From contig NZ_CP128846.1 in assembly GCF_030388665.1 (NCBI RefSeq), positions 3,388,001 to 3,452,000 on the forward strand: DNA of 64,000 nucleotides, written 5' to 3'. This DNA comes from Streptomyces flavofungini (GTDB taxonomy: Bacteria; Actinomycetota; Actinomycetes; Streptomycetales; Streptomycetaceae). This document shows positions 33,406 to 42,440 of the stretch, piece by piece. Numbering within the stretch: position 1 is the first letter of the stretch; each line of letters opens with the position of its first letter. Below the pieces are notes generated by a model. That model made no database searches, had not been told where the DNA came from, and was given only the letters and a program-made list of their open reading frames with translations. The position numbers and the translations under genes were made by a program.

Positions 33406-35595
33406 ATGGCATCGATCTTCGCGTTCCTGGCGGGTGTCAACGCCTACGATCCGCGGCACGCCAGACCCCTGCGCGGCTGCGTCAACGATGTCACCGCCGC
33501 CCGCGAGCTTCTGGTCCGGCGTACGAACGGCGCGGCCAGGACCACCTTGGTGTGTGACGGTGAGGCGACCGTGGATGTGGTCGAGGACGGCATCCGCCGG
33601 TTCCTGGGCGCGGCCGGGCCGGGCGACACGGCACTGTTCTGGTTCTCCGGGCACGGCACGCACACCTGGGCGACGGGCGCCGACCTGCTCGTCGAGGCGA
33701 CCGGCCGGAACCAGGCCCTGCTGTGCGCGGACGGGCCGCTGCCCGACAAGCGCCTCGGCGTGCTGCTCGACGCCGCGGCCGCGCGCGGCGCGCACGTCGC
33801 CGCCGTCCTCGACTGCTGCTTCTCGGGCGGTGCGACACGGGAGCCGGAGGGCCTCGTCGCACGGTTCGCGCCGCCGTCCTACACGGAGCCGCCGTCCGAC
33901 ACGGAGCCGTCGCCCCGCGCGGAGCAGTCGCCCGCCCCTCAGCCGTGGCACCCGCGTGAGCCGTGGGCGGCCGGAAGCCGCGACGTGCTGGTGCGCGAGG
34001 ACACCGGGCAGCACGTGCTGCTCGCCGCGAGCCGGCTCGACCAGCTGTCGTACGAGGGGCAGTTCGGCGGCCGACCGCACGGCGCGTTCACGTACGCGCT
34101 CCTCGGCGCGGTCCGGGACGCGGGGCCCGACGTGACGTACCGCGACCTCCTCGCGGCGGCGGACTCGCGGGTGCAGCGCGGTGGGGTCGGCCAGCAGGCG
34201 GTCCTGTATCCGGCGGCCCCTGGGGGTGTCGCCGACCTGCCGTTCCTGGGCGGGGTCGTGGCCCGGGCACCGGGCCCGTATCTGCTGCGGTTCGGCTCGC
34301 GCGGGTGGGAGGTCGACTGTGGGACGGGGCACGGGCTGCGGGACGGGGCGGGGGCGGAGGGGACGGAGTTCCGGGTCGTGGGAGGCGGAGGGGGCGGGGA
34401 AGGTGGACCGGAGGCAGGTGAGGCCGTCGGGGGTGACGGAGGCGGCAGGGGTGACGGAGGCGGCAGGGGTGACGGAGGCGGCGGGGGTGGCGAGGGTGCG
34501 GCTGACGGTTCCGCGCGGGGGCGGGTGTTGCGGGCGCGGGAGGTGTTCGCCGACCGGGCGCTCGTGGATCCGGTGGGGTGGGAGCCCGATGCCGGGCGGG
34601 TGTATCCGGTGGCCCTTTCGGCGCTGGCACTGGCGCCCGCCACGGTGAGCTTCGGAGCGGATCCGGGCGGGCCGCGCACGAGTGGGCCCACCGGAGGGCA
34701 ACCTCCCGCCGCCCCAGCCCCCGCTCCCCAACCCCCACCCCTCGAAGCCGACTTCAGGAACGCCCTCGCCACCTCCGGCCCCGGCAACGGCCCCTCCCCC
34801 TTGCTCCGGCTGAGCAACACCCCCGCCGACCTCCACTTCCGCGTCGAACCGCGCGACGGCCTCGCCCACGTGCTCCGGCGCGACGGCACCCCCTTCACCG
34901 CGCCGCTGCCCCTCACCGGCCCCGGCGACGTACCGCGCCTCGTGGACTGCCTCGCGCACCTCACCCGCTGGCACCAGATCCGTGATCTGGCTCCGCGCCC
35001 CTCGGTGCTCGACAACGTGATCCAGGTGGAGATCACGCCGTGGGGCGCCCCGCCGGGGCAGGCGCTGGTGGCGGACGGCAGCGGTGAGATCGTCTGCGCG
35101 TACGGTCCTGAAGGGGCGGAGCCGCGGGAGCCGTGGGTGTCGATCCGGCTGCACAACCGGTCCCCGGGGCGCACGCTGTGGTGTCTGCTGCTCGACCTCA
35201 CCGACAGCTACGCGAGCCACTCCGCGCTGTTCCCCGGTCACTTCATCGGGCCTGGCCGCACCGGCCACGCGCTGGACGGCGAGCCGGTGCAGCTGTCCCT
35301 GCCCGCGTCCCGGCCCGTCGTGCCGGGGGCGTCGGCGCGCGACTGGCTGAAGCTCGTCGTCGCCGAGGGCGAGTTGAACACGGTGCCGTTCCACCTGCCC
35401 GCGTGGGACGCGGACCGCTCCGGGGCGCGGGACGCCGTCGTCGGCTTCGGCACGGGAGCACTGCGGCTCGAACCGCCCGGGGCCGCCGTCGGCAGTCGCG
35501 ACCTCGGCGTCGCCTCGGGCTCCCCCGGCCGCTGGACCGCCCGCACGATCAGCCTGCGCACCGTCGTGCCCGGGGCTACTGACCCAGGTGCGTGA
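33406..35595 (+). CDS. Caspase family (C14, metacaspase-like) protease with large C-terminal region
   Basis: 729 residues from ATG 33406. Residues 1-270 are a caspase-hemoglobinase domain: ALFWFSGHGTHTW with His83 and AAVLDCCFSGGATRE with the DxC catalytic Cys138, plus the start FAFLAGVNAYDPRHARPLRG. After a Gly/Asp-rich repeat linker (about 345-365), a beta-rich region contains VSIRLHNRSPGRTLWCLLLDLTDSYASHSALFPGHF, given here only by its position around residue 570-610, typical of the C-terminal domain accompanying Streptomyces caspases. Cytoplasmic. Ends 20 bp inside the convergent CHAT gene. Likely an effector protease. Confidence 0.9.
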   Translation: MASIFAFLAGVNAYDPRHARPLRGCVNDVTAARELLVRRTNGAARTTLVCDGEATVDVVEDGIRRFLGAAGPGDTALFWFSGHGTHTWATGADLLVEATGRNQALLCADGPLPDKRLGVLLDAAAARGAHVAAVLDCCFSGGATREPEGLVARFAPPSYTEPPSDTEPSPRAEQSPAPQPWHPREPWAAGSRDVLVREDTGQHVLLAASRLDQLSYEGQFGGRPHGAFTYALLGAVRDAGPDVTYRDLLAAADSRVQRGGVGQQAVLYPAAPGGVADLPFLGGVVARAPGPYLLRFGSRGWEVDCGTGHGLRDGAGAEGTEFRVVGGGGGGEGGPEAGEAVGGDGGGRGDGGGRGDGGGGGGEGAADGSARGRVLRAREVFADRALVDPVGWEPDAGRVYPVALSALALAPATVSFGADPGGPRTSGPTGGQPPAAPAPAPQPPPLEADFRNALATSGPGNGPSPLLRLSNTPADLHFRVEPRDGLAHVLRRDGTPFTAPLPLTGPGDVPRLVDCLAHLTRWHQIRDLAPRPSVLDNVIQVEITPWGAPPGQALVADGSGEIVCAYGPEGAEPREPWVSIRLHNRSPGRTLWCLLLDLTDSYASHSALFPGHFIGPGRTGHALDGEPVQLSLPASRPVVPGASARDWLKLVVAEGELNTVPFHLPAWDADRSGARDAVVGFGTGALRLEPPGAAVGSRDLGVASGSPGRWTARTISLRTVVPGATDPGA
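34432..34485 (+). repeat. 18-bp tandem repeat inside caspase gene, three units
   Basis: Three copies of GGTGACGGAGGCGGCAGG (the last slightly altered) encode Gly-Asp-Gly-Gly-Gly-Arg units in the inter-domain linker. Confidence 0.9.
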
Positions 35596-38500
35596 ACCCC
35601 GCCCACGCGCTCAGGTCGTCCGGGTCGATGTGCCGGGCCCGGAACGCGAGGGACGCGGGCAGCGTGGACGGCAGGACCCGGTCCGGGTCGACCATCCACA
35701 GCTGGGCGCGGCGCAGGGCCCGCGCGGGCGGCTCGCCCTCGGCCCTGAGGTAGTGGTGGGCCATGAACATCAGGACCGACGTGGCGTCGTCGGGCACCGG
35801 CCAGAGCGAGCCCACGACGGACCGCGCGCCCGCCACCAGGAACGCGGTCGCGAGACTGTACGCCTCGTTGTGGCCGTGTCCGGAGACATGGCTGCGGCAG
35901 GCCGCGAGCAGGACCAGGCCGAGCCGTCCCCGACGGCCCGCGCCCACCGCCTCGGTGAGTTCCTCGGCCGACAACTCGCCGCTGGACAGGGTCAGGTGGG
36001 AGCTGCGGCGCGCGCTGGGCGTAACGGCGGCGTGGCAGGCGAGGTGCAGGACCGCGCCGTCGTCGCCGCCGTCGCGCGTCAGCCAGGACACCACCTCGTG
36101 CGGCGTCCCGGGACCGGCGCCGCCCGCGCCCGCGCGACGCCCGAGGAACTGGCCGCGCGGGTAGAAGACGCGCTGCACGGCGTCCGCCTCCTCGCCCGCG
36201 TACCGCAGGTCGCCGGTGGGGTCGCCGACGACCAGGGCGGCACCCGTGTGCGGGACGGCGGGGCGGGCGGCCACCTCGCAGAGCAGCCGCGCCGACGCGG
36301 CGTAGGAGATCTCCGACTCCGCGAGCGCGTACCGGCGGCGGCCGTCGGGCCCCTCGGTCCAGGCCGCGTGCCAGGGCACGAGGCCGAGGGTGCCCATCGG
36401 CACGAGCACCAGACGCGGGCCGCACCCCGCGGAGGTGTCGAAGGTGTCGAACAGGGGCTTGACGGCGGCGTGCCAGGCCCAGCCGCAGAGGCGGTCGAGC
36501 TGGGCGCGCAGGGGCGGGGGGCGGTGGGCCGGGGGCGTGCCGGGGACGGGGCCCAGGTCGCGGGCGGCCGTGGCGGCGGGGTCGTACTCCCGCAGCGGCG
36601 CCGCGTCCGGCGTCAGGAGCGGCAGCGGTACGGCGCGGACGGCACCGCTCGACGTGACGACGACGGCGGTGCCGTCCGCGCCCTCGGACGCGGGCACGAG
36701 ATAGACCAGCGCGTCCTTGCGCGAGGCGCGCAGGGCGTCGGCGATCTCGGTGGTCGTGGGCGGAGTCAGGAGCCGGTCCTGCGGGCCGCCGTCGGCGGTG
36801 GTGAGGACCGTGAGGACGCGGCGGCGCAGCGAACTCGGCACGGTCGGCGGCGCCCCCGACGGGTCCGGGGATGCGTCCGTGGCGGCCGCCCGCCACTCCT
36901 CGGCGAGGTCCTCGCGGCCCGCGGCGAGGAGCCGTTCGGGCACGGTGCTCGACGTGGTCGCCGCGTGCAGGACCAGGCCGCGGCAGGCGTCGAGGGCCCG
37001 CACCGCGTCGGCCGGGGCGTTGTCGCGCAGACACCAGGCGGCGACTTCGAGCGCGGAGCGGGTGGCGCGCGCGGCCGCCTGCGCGGCGTGGCCGGTGCCG
37101 GACTGGAGCAGCGCAGCCCAGGCGTGGCCGCGCAGGGCGTCGAGGCCGGTGCGACGGGCCGACGCGTGGTCGCCGCGGAGTCGGTGGGCGCCGGCGAGCG
37201 TGAAGCCCGTGTGGGCGTAGAGGCGGTGCTCGGGGCCGCCGCACCCGCGCAGGGCCGCCTCCAGAAGGTCGATGCCGCACGCGAGGGGCCGGGCGCGGGC
37301 GGCGGGATCGTGCTCGGACTCGGCGAGGGCGCAGTGGCCCCCGCCGAGGGCCGTGGCGTACCGCAGGTGGTCGTCGCTGCCCTGCTCGGCCAGGTCGTAC
37401 GCCTCTTGCAGCAGCTCCATGGCTTCCTGGAACGCGGCCGGGTCCCAGGGGGCGGCGGCGCGCGCCAGGCGTGCGGCGCCGCTGTCGCCGAGGACCCTGG
37501 CCCGGCGGTCGCGCGGCAGGCGCCGGGCCTCGGCGCGCAGCCGGTCCGCGGTGAGCCGGTCGGCCGGCGGCGGTGCGGCCGGAACTCCGAGGGTGCGGGC
37601 GAGCTGGTCGCGGGAGCAGAGCAGTTCCTCGAGGGCCGTGCCGAGTTCGGCGCGCGCCGGATGGTCCGCCGCGAGGCCGTCGAGGGCCTCGACCGCGACG
37701 CGGATGTACCGGTCGGCCGCGGCCACGTCACCGCGCGCCACGGCCTGCTCGGCGTCCACGGCGGCGAACTTCGCGTCCAAGAGGCGGCGGTTGTGCTCGG
37801 TGATCTGCGGGCTGAGCCGCACCCGCGCCCACGCGGCCCGGGCGGTGTCCCGGTCGTCGCCGGTCGCGGCGTGCTGCGAGCGGGCGCCGAGGGCCTGGAC
37901 GTAGCCGATGTCGGCGGCGTGCTGGTGCTGCCGTTCGGTGTCCGTCGCGGGGTCGGCCTCGTCCTCGGGGGCGCCCGGTGCTCCCGCGGGCGGACGGGCT
38001 CCGGCCCGCGTGAAGTGGTCGACGATGTCGTCGAACCGGTTGCCGAACCCCGCCATGGCGTCCCGCAGCCGTACGTTGCCGACGGCGGCGTGGGCCTGAC
38101 GCTGCCAGTCGGGGTCGTCCGGGCGGAACGCGAGGACGCAGGCGATCAGCGCGTCCTTCTCCTTCGCCCGGTCGAAGAACATCGGCATGTGCGGCAGGTA
38201 CCGCAGCATTTCGAGGGCCGCGTCCGCCCGTTGCTCCTCGGACTCCGTGCTGCGCCAGGCGGCGAACAGCCGGTCGAAGCGGGGGGTGAACTCGTCCGCC
38301 GCCGTGGCCCCCGCGGACCAGCCGGGCATGCCCTCGACACCACCGCTGTGGTCGAAGTAGAGGTCCCCCTCCTCCACGGCGTCCATCACCCCTCTGATGG
38401 CCTCGGAGGTGGCGTCGCCGGAGTCCGGGACGAGGCCGCGTTCGTGGAGGAGGAACCGGGCCCAGCCGGCCATCATCCGCCCGCCCGCGTACACGGTGCG

Positions 38501-39598
38501 GGACACCCGGTCCTCCTCGGCCCGGCCCTCGGCGAGGACCAGGTTCGCGACCTCGGCGACTTCGTGGAGACGGCGTACGTCCTTGTCGTCGTAGTAGCGC
38601 GCCTGGAGGAAGACGGCCAGACACAGCGCCGTCCTCGCCACGCCGCCGTCCCGCTCGGGCCGCCATTGGGCGATCGCGCGCCGTATCAGGGCGATGGCCC
38701 GTTCGCGTCCCTCGGTGTCGCCGCGGAGCGTCGCCTGCTCGTAGAGGAGCTTCCCGAAGCCGTCGAAGTGGGCCGGGCCGAGCAGGGCCTCGGTCTCCGG
38801 GTCGTCGAGCACGCGGAGCACCCTCTCCTCCAGGGCCGCGGCCTGCTGCGGGTCGGGCCAGGCGCTCCAGACCGCGCAGTGGACGTAGGCGGAGCGGATC
38901 GTCGCGTCCTTCGCCCAGGACGGCTCGTCCCCGGGCCGCTGCCGCGCCTCACTGAGCGCGCGGTCCAACTCCGCCGCGGCCTCTTCGAGCCGGGCGCGGT
39001 CGATCGTCCCCGACACGAGGGCCCCGGACGCGAACGCGGACTCCGTCAGCGCGGCACCCCGTCCGTACCGCGCCTCCGGGAGGTCGCTGGAGGGGTGGCC
39101 CGCTTCGAGGACCGCCCCGTAGTGCGCGACGGCCGCCTCGGCGTCGGCGGCGCCGCCGCCGTGCCAGAGCCTGCGCCGGAGGTACAACTGGCCCTGGTTG
39201 CGGCGCACTCCGAGGACGACGGCGTCGTCCAGTCCTGCGCGGCGGACCACTTCGTCGTACCGGCGCAGTGCCTCGTCGAGGAGTTCGAGCCGCGGGTCGG
39301 CCTCGTAGCGGAACGCGGCGACGTGGGCGTACGAGGCCCGCCACAGGCTCCAGTCGGCCGAGTCGCCGGGCGCGCGGAAGGCCACGTCGAAGGCTTCGGC
39401 CGCCTGGTCCAGGTCGTCCGGGCGCCAGTCCTCCATGAACACGGCCAGACTGAGGAACCCGGCGCAGGCCAGCATTTCGGGCAGGTCCGGATCGTTGGGG
39501 TCCAGACCGCCGGCCACGTCGATGAGTTCGTCGCGCTGGGCGCGGAGGTCGTCGGCGCTGACGGGCTCCGTGGCGTCTTCGGCTTCGTCAGGGGACAC
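35576..39598 (-). CDS. TPR-CHAT protease
   Basis: 1340 residues from GTG 39598. About 950 residues of degenerate TPR-like helical repeats (for example RLELLDEALRRYDEVVRRAG, AIALIRRAIAQW) are followed by a C-terminal CHAT domain, a caspase-like peptidase: GPRLVLVPMGTLGLVPWHAA, VLHLACHA with His1189 and LGLVLLAACRSH with Cys1234, then SLATAFLVAGARSVVGSLWP. CHAT proteases act in bacterial defence and cell-death systems after activation by a partner. It is the last gene of the macro/antitoxin/RES run (60-bp gap) and overlaps the convergent caspase gene tail by 20 bp. Confidence 0.93.
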   Translation of the reverse strand: MSPDEAEDATEPVSADDLRAQRDELIDVAGGLDPNDPDLPEMLACAGFLSLAVFMEDWRPDDLDQAAEAFDVAFRAPGDSADWSLWRASYAHVAAFRYEADPRLELLDEALRRYDEVVRRAGLDDAVVLGVRRNQGQLYLRRRLWHGGGAADAEAAVAHYGAVLEAGHPSSDLPEARYGRGAALTESAFASGALVSGTIDRARLEEAAAELDRALSEARQRPGDEPSWAKDATIRSAYVHCAVWSAWPDPQQAAALEERVLRVLDDPETEALLGPAHFDGFGKLLYEQATLRGDTEGRERAIALIRRAIAQWRPERDGGVARTALCLAVFLQARYYDDKDVRRLHEVAEVANLVLAEGRAEEDRVSRTVYAGGRMMAGWARFLLHERGLVPDSGDATSEAIRGVMDAVEEGDLYFDHSGGVEGMPGWSAGATAADEFTPRFDRLFAAWRSTESEEQRADAALEMLRYLPHMPMFFDRAKEKDALIACVLAFRPDDPDWQRQAHAAVGNVRLRDAMAGFGNRFDDIVDHFTRAGARPPAGAPGAPEDEADPATDTERQHQHAADIGYVQALGARSQHAATGDDRDTARAAWARVRLSPQITEHNRRLLDAKFAAVDAEQAVARGDVAAADRYIRVAVEALDGLAADHPARAELGTALEELLCSRDQLARTLGVPAAPPPADRLTADRLRAEARRLPRDRRARVLGDSGAARLARAAAPWDPAAFQEAMELLQEAYDLAEQGSDDHLRYATALGGGHCALAESEHDPAARARPLACGIDLLEAALRGCGGPEHRLYAHTGFTLAGAHRLRGDHASARRTGLDALRGHAWAALLQSGTGHAAQAAARATRSALEVAAWCLRDNAPADAVRALDACRGLVLHAATTSSTVPERLLAAGREDLAEEWRAAATDASPDPSGAPPTVPSSLRRRVLTVLTTADGGPQDRLLTPPTTTEIADALRASRKDALVYLVPASEGADGTAVVVTSSGAVRAVPLPLLTPDAAPLREYDPAATAARDLGPVPGTPPAHRPPPLRAQLDRLCGWAWHAAVKPLFDTFDTSAGCGPRLVLVPMGTLGLVPWHAAWTEGPDGRRRYALAESEISYAASARLLCEVAARPAVPHTGAALVVGDPTGDLRYAGEEADAVQRVFYPRGQFLGRRAGAGGAGPGTPHEVVSWLTRDGGDDGAVLHLACHAAVTPSARRSSHLTLSSGELSAEELTEAVGAGRRGRLGLVLLAACRSHVSGHGHNEAYSLATAFLVAGARSVVGSLWPVPDDATSVLMFMAHHYLRAEGEPPARALRRAQLWMVDPDRVLPSTLPASLAFRARHIDPDDLSAWAGFTHLGQ

Positions 39599-39658
39599 GG
39601 GTACGGCCCTTCGCGGGAAGAGGGAGGGGACGGCTCGGGGAGCCTTGAGGCTCAGGGC

Positions 39659-40312
39659 TCAGGGCGCGATCCGCACGAAGTACGGCTCGAGGAGGGAGTT
39701 GAGCCACTCCACGCCCTCCTCCGTGCCGAAGTCCACGACGCCGTCCTCGACGACCTCGACGGTCCCCGGCGGGCAGCGGTCGCCGAAGAGGACCACGGCG
39801 CGGTCGCCCGGCTCCCGCTTGGAGGACCAGACGAGCCCTCGCGCCCAGGGGCCGGTATGCCCCCGGATCCAGTGCGCCCAGTCGCGGGTGTACGCGTACT
39901 CGCTCGCCTCGGTGTGCACGAGCCAGCTGTCCTGGTGGACGGCGGCGAGGTCGCGCCCGGTGGTCAGGGAGACGACGTCGGTGTCGGCGGCGAGCCGCAG
40001 GGTGCTCAGGCGGCGGTGCTCGACGCTCACCCGGGGCAGCAGGCGCGGCCCGCCTGCCGGGTCGAAGGGCAGCGAGCGCAGCAGGGTCTCGCAGACGGCT
40101 GCGGCGGTGCCGATGCCCGCGTAGAGGTAGGGGTACGGATCGCAGGACGTGCCGTCGAACCGGCCGCCGCCGTACAGGCAGTGGGAGGGGCGCGGGTTGA
40201 AGGCGGCGGCGTCGCGGTGGCCGGAGTGCACGCGGTACAGGGTGGTGCCGCGCGGCAGGGTCGCCTTGGTGGGCGTGCCCTGCGGCCGCTCCGGGGGGCG
40301 GTAGTTCGGCAC
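39659..40312 (-). CDS. RES-domain toxin (NAD+ phosphorylase/glycohydrolase family)
   Basis: 217 residues from GTG 40312 behind GAGGAGGG, 2 bases after the antitoxin stop. RES-type order: TLYRVHSGHRDAAAFNP (Arg and Tyr), GGGRFDGTSCDPYPYLYAG, and GTAAAVCETLLRSLPF (Glu), followed by RVSVEHRRLSTLRL and SLTTGRDLAAVHQD. RES proteins such as MbcT and ParT deplete NAD+ or modify targets with it. Length and gene order match RES/MbcA-ParS modules. A longer upstream frame is out of register with the antitoxin gene and was not used. Confidence 0.88.
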   Translation of the reverse strand: MPNYRPPERPQGTPTKATLPRGTTLYRVHSGHRDAAAFNPRPSHCLYGGGRFDGTSCDPYPYLYAGIGTAAAVCETLLRSLPFDPAGGPRLLPRVSVEHRRLSTLRLAADTDVVSLTTGRDLAAVHQDSWLVHTEASEYAYTRDWAHWIRGHTGPWARGLVWSSKREPGDRAVVLFGDRCPPGTVEVVEDGVVDFGTEEGVEWLNSLLEPYFVRIAP

Positions 40313-40314
40313 GG

Positions 40315-41019
40315 CTATCCCTCCTCCATCAACAGCCGTGCGGTGTCGGCGAGTTGCCGGTCCCGGTCGGCGCCGAGGAGCCGGGCGGGCCGGTCCCCGA
40401 GCCAGGCGTTGTCCGACAGCCACCAGTCGGCGGCGCCCCACGGGTCCCGGTCGGCCGCGAGATGGGTGTTGACCTCGATGACGACGGGCCGGGCCGCCCC
40501 GGCGGCGGTGAACTGGAACCGGGGCAGGCGTGGCCGCCCGCCCGCGCCGGGGAGCCTGATGAGGCCGGGCTGGTCGGGGGCGCCGCCGAGCCGCGTCAGG
40601 GTGTCGGCGTCCCAGGCGGGCGCGGCGAGCAGGCGTTCCCGCACGGGGCCGAGCACCGGTCCGACCATGCGGTGCCCGTCGGTCAGCAGGACGGCGAGGT
40701 CCTCGGCGGAGAAGCCCTGGTAGGAGGGGTGGGGTTCGGTGTCGGGGGTGGGGTCGGAGGCGTTGCCGGGGGTGAGGTCGACGAGGCCGCCGCCGGTGAA
40801 CCGCCCCTGCGGGTCGTCGCCGCCGAACTCCTCGGGGAACCGGCGCCGCAGCAGCGCGGCGGCCTCCTCGGCGGCGGCCCGCCGTTCGGTCTCGGGCGCG
40901 TCCCGGCGGCGTACGACGGCGAGCAGGCCCGTGAGGGTGTCGCGGGGCGGACCGGTCAGCCGGTCGGCGAAGCGGTCCCAGGCCGCGGCGGTGGCGGCCA
41001 GGACGACGTAGGGATTCAC
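40315..41019 (-). CDS. MbcA/ParS/Xre-type antitoxin for the RES toxin
   Basis: 234 residues from GTG 41019 (GGAGAAG upstream), overlapping the macro gene stop (GTGA). The C-terminal 90 residues match the DUF2384 toxin-binding domain: LPRFQFTAAG, EVNTHLAADRDPWGAADWWL and SDNAWLGDRPARLLG. A degenerate helix-turn-helix may lie just before (LLAAPAWDADTLTRLGGAP). The N-terminal about 130 residues are helical, then Asp/Pro-rich, and longer than in classical members. Expected to bind and inactivate the RES protein and possibly autoregulate. Confidence 0.82.
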   Translation of the reverse strand: MNPYVVLAATAAAWDRFADRLTGPPRDTLTGLLAVVRRRDAPETERRAAAEEAAALLRRRFPEEFGGDDPQGRFTGGGLVDLTPGNASDPTPDTEPHPSYQGFSAEDLAVLLTDGHRMVGPVLGPVRERLLAAPAWDADTLTRLGGAPDQPGLIRLPGAGGRPRLPRFQFTAAGAARPVVIEVNTHLAADRDPWGAADWWLSDNAWLGDRPARLLGADRDRQLADTARLLMEEG

Positions 41020-42272
41020 GGTTCTTCTCCCGCCTCTCTTCGCCGGCCCGCGCGGGGTCCGGGTGTGTCGCCGCCGAGTCCGACGAGGAGTCGCTCGACG
41101 AGGTCGGCGCGGGCGTGCCTGCGCACCACGAAGTGCACGTCGAGCTCGGCGCCACGGACGAGTTCGGCCTCCACGGCCGCCCAGAGCGCGGAGAAGCTCT
41201 CCAGCGGTGACAGGCCGCCCCGGCCCGCGCCGAGGAGCGGCAGGCAGACGGAGGTGAGCGGCGGCTCGGCGCGGGCGTTCTCGGCCGCGAGGAGCGCGAG
41301 GGCGCGGGCGACGCCGCGGGTCAGGTCGGCGGGCTGGACGTCGTAGTCGTTGGTGCCGGGCCGGGGCACGGCCACGGCGACGTGGTAGATGCGCCGGATG
41401 CCCTGCTCGGCGAGCGCACCCGCCGAGGTGGCGGCGACCGTGCCGGGCAGCGCCTCCCGCCCCGGCGCCGCGTGCCGCTCCGCCCACCCCGCCAGCTCGT
41501 CGTGGACCCGGTCCTCGACGAGTCCACCCGAGGCGTCCCTGCGTGCCCCGGCCCGCCGCAGGGTCGCCGCCACGGACGACTTGTAGGCGGCGGGCAGCGA
41601 GAAGTAGGTGTTGGACGGCGAGAGGACGACGTCGACGTCACGCAGGAGGTCCACTGAGTGGACGTGGACGGTGACGGGGACGGTGCGGTGGGCGAGGTGG
41701 ACGGGGACGGTGCGGTGGGCGGGCGGGAGGGTCAAGCCGCCCCTGACCGGGGGGACTTCGGCACGCGGACGCGCCGCCGCCACGGCCCCCCAAGCTGCCT
41801 CCGCCTCCGCTCCCGCCCCCGGAAACGGCTGCCGGGGTGCAGGCGCAAGGCCAGGTGCAGGTGCAGGCGCAGGCGCAGGCGGGGCCGCGATGTCCACGAT
41901 CCGCTCCGCGACCTGCCCGAGCACCATCAGCTCGTGGTGTTTGCGGAAGCGTTCGACGCTGACGCCGTAGACCTGCGCCGCGCGCCTGCGCCGGGAGGAG
42001 GCGGGCCAGTCCCGGGTGCCCTGGGCGAGCCCGAGGGTGAATTCGGCGGCCTCCTGGAGCGAGCCGCCGCCGACGGCGGAGACAGCCGTCCGCAGCAGCC
42101 GCTCGACGGCCCCGCTGTCCGTCGGGGACGGCGAGGCCGAGGGTAACTCGCGCGCTATGCGGATCAGTTCGGGTGTCTCGAGCTCGCGCAGCCTGAGGAG
42201 TCCGGCACGCCGCACTCTCCTCACCTCCGCGAGAACCGATCCGTGATCGGGTGGGCGGGGAGTGACCGGCAT
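41016..42272 (-). CDS. Macro-domain protein with helical N-terminal adaptor
   Basis: 418 residues from ATG 42272. Residues 1-130 are helical and end RRRRAAQVYGVSVERFRKHH, similar to an N-terminal module often seen in Streptomyces conflict proteins. A Pro/Ala repeat linker follows, then a strand region and a macro domain (about 220-400): DVVLSPSNTYFSLPAAYKSS, TVAATSAGALAEQGIRRIYH and VCLPLLGAGRGGLSPLESFS, the ADP-ribose-binding order. First gene of the run, GTGA-coupled to the antitoxin. It could sense or remove ADP-ribose-type products of NAD+ breakdown. A start at 42350 is possible but less protein-like. Confidence 0.82.
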   Translation of the reverse strand: MPVTPRPPDHGSVLAEVRRVRRAGLLRLRELETPELIRIARELPSASPSPTDSGAVERLLRTAVSAVGGGSLQEAAEFTLGLAQGTRDWPASSRRRRAAQVYGVSVERFRKHHELMVLGQVAERIVDIAAPPAPAPAPAPGLAPAPRQPFPGAGAEAEAAWGAVAAARPRAEVPPVRGGLTLPPAHRTVPVHLAHRTVPVTVHVHSVDLLRDVDVVLSPSNTYFSLPAAYKSSVAATLRRAGARRDASGGLVEDRVHDELAGWAERHAAPGREALPGTVAATSAGALAEQGIRRIYHVAVAVPRPGTNDYDVQPADLTRGVARALALLAAENARAEPPLTSVCLPLLGAGRGGLSPLESFSALWAAVEAELVRGAELDVHFVVRRHARADLVERLLVGLGGDTPGPRAGRRREAGEEP

Positions 42273-42440
42273 GGCGGCAAGGATCGCACCGCCCCACACC
42301 CGCCACAAGCCCCGCCCACCCGGCTCCCCCCTTGCCTTTCCATTGCACACGAGGGGCCGGTCGGGGACGGGGCGCGGCGGGGCGGTTCGGGGTCGGATCC
42401 GGGTCGGACGACGGTCCGTTCGCGACGGGCGCGGCCTTTG

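Noticed and set aside
35588..40723. A 1711-residue open frame on the plus strand opposite the CHAT, RES and antitoxin genes
   Set aside because: It mirrors the third-position GC bias of the real genes, has low-complexity Gly/Val/Arg composition and no recognisable domain.
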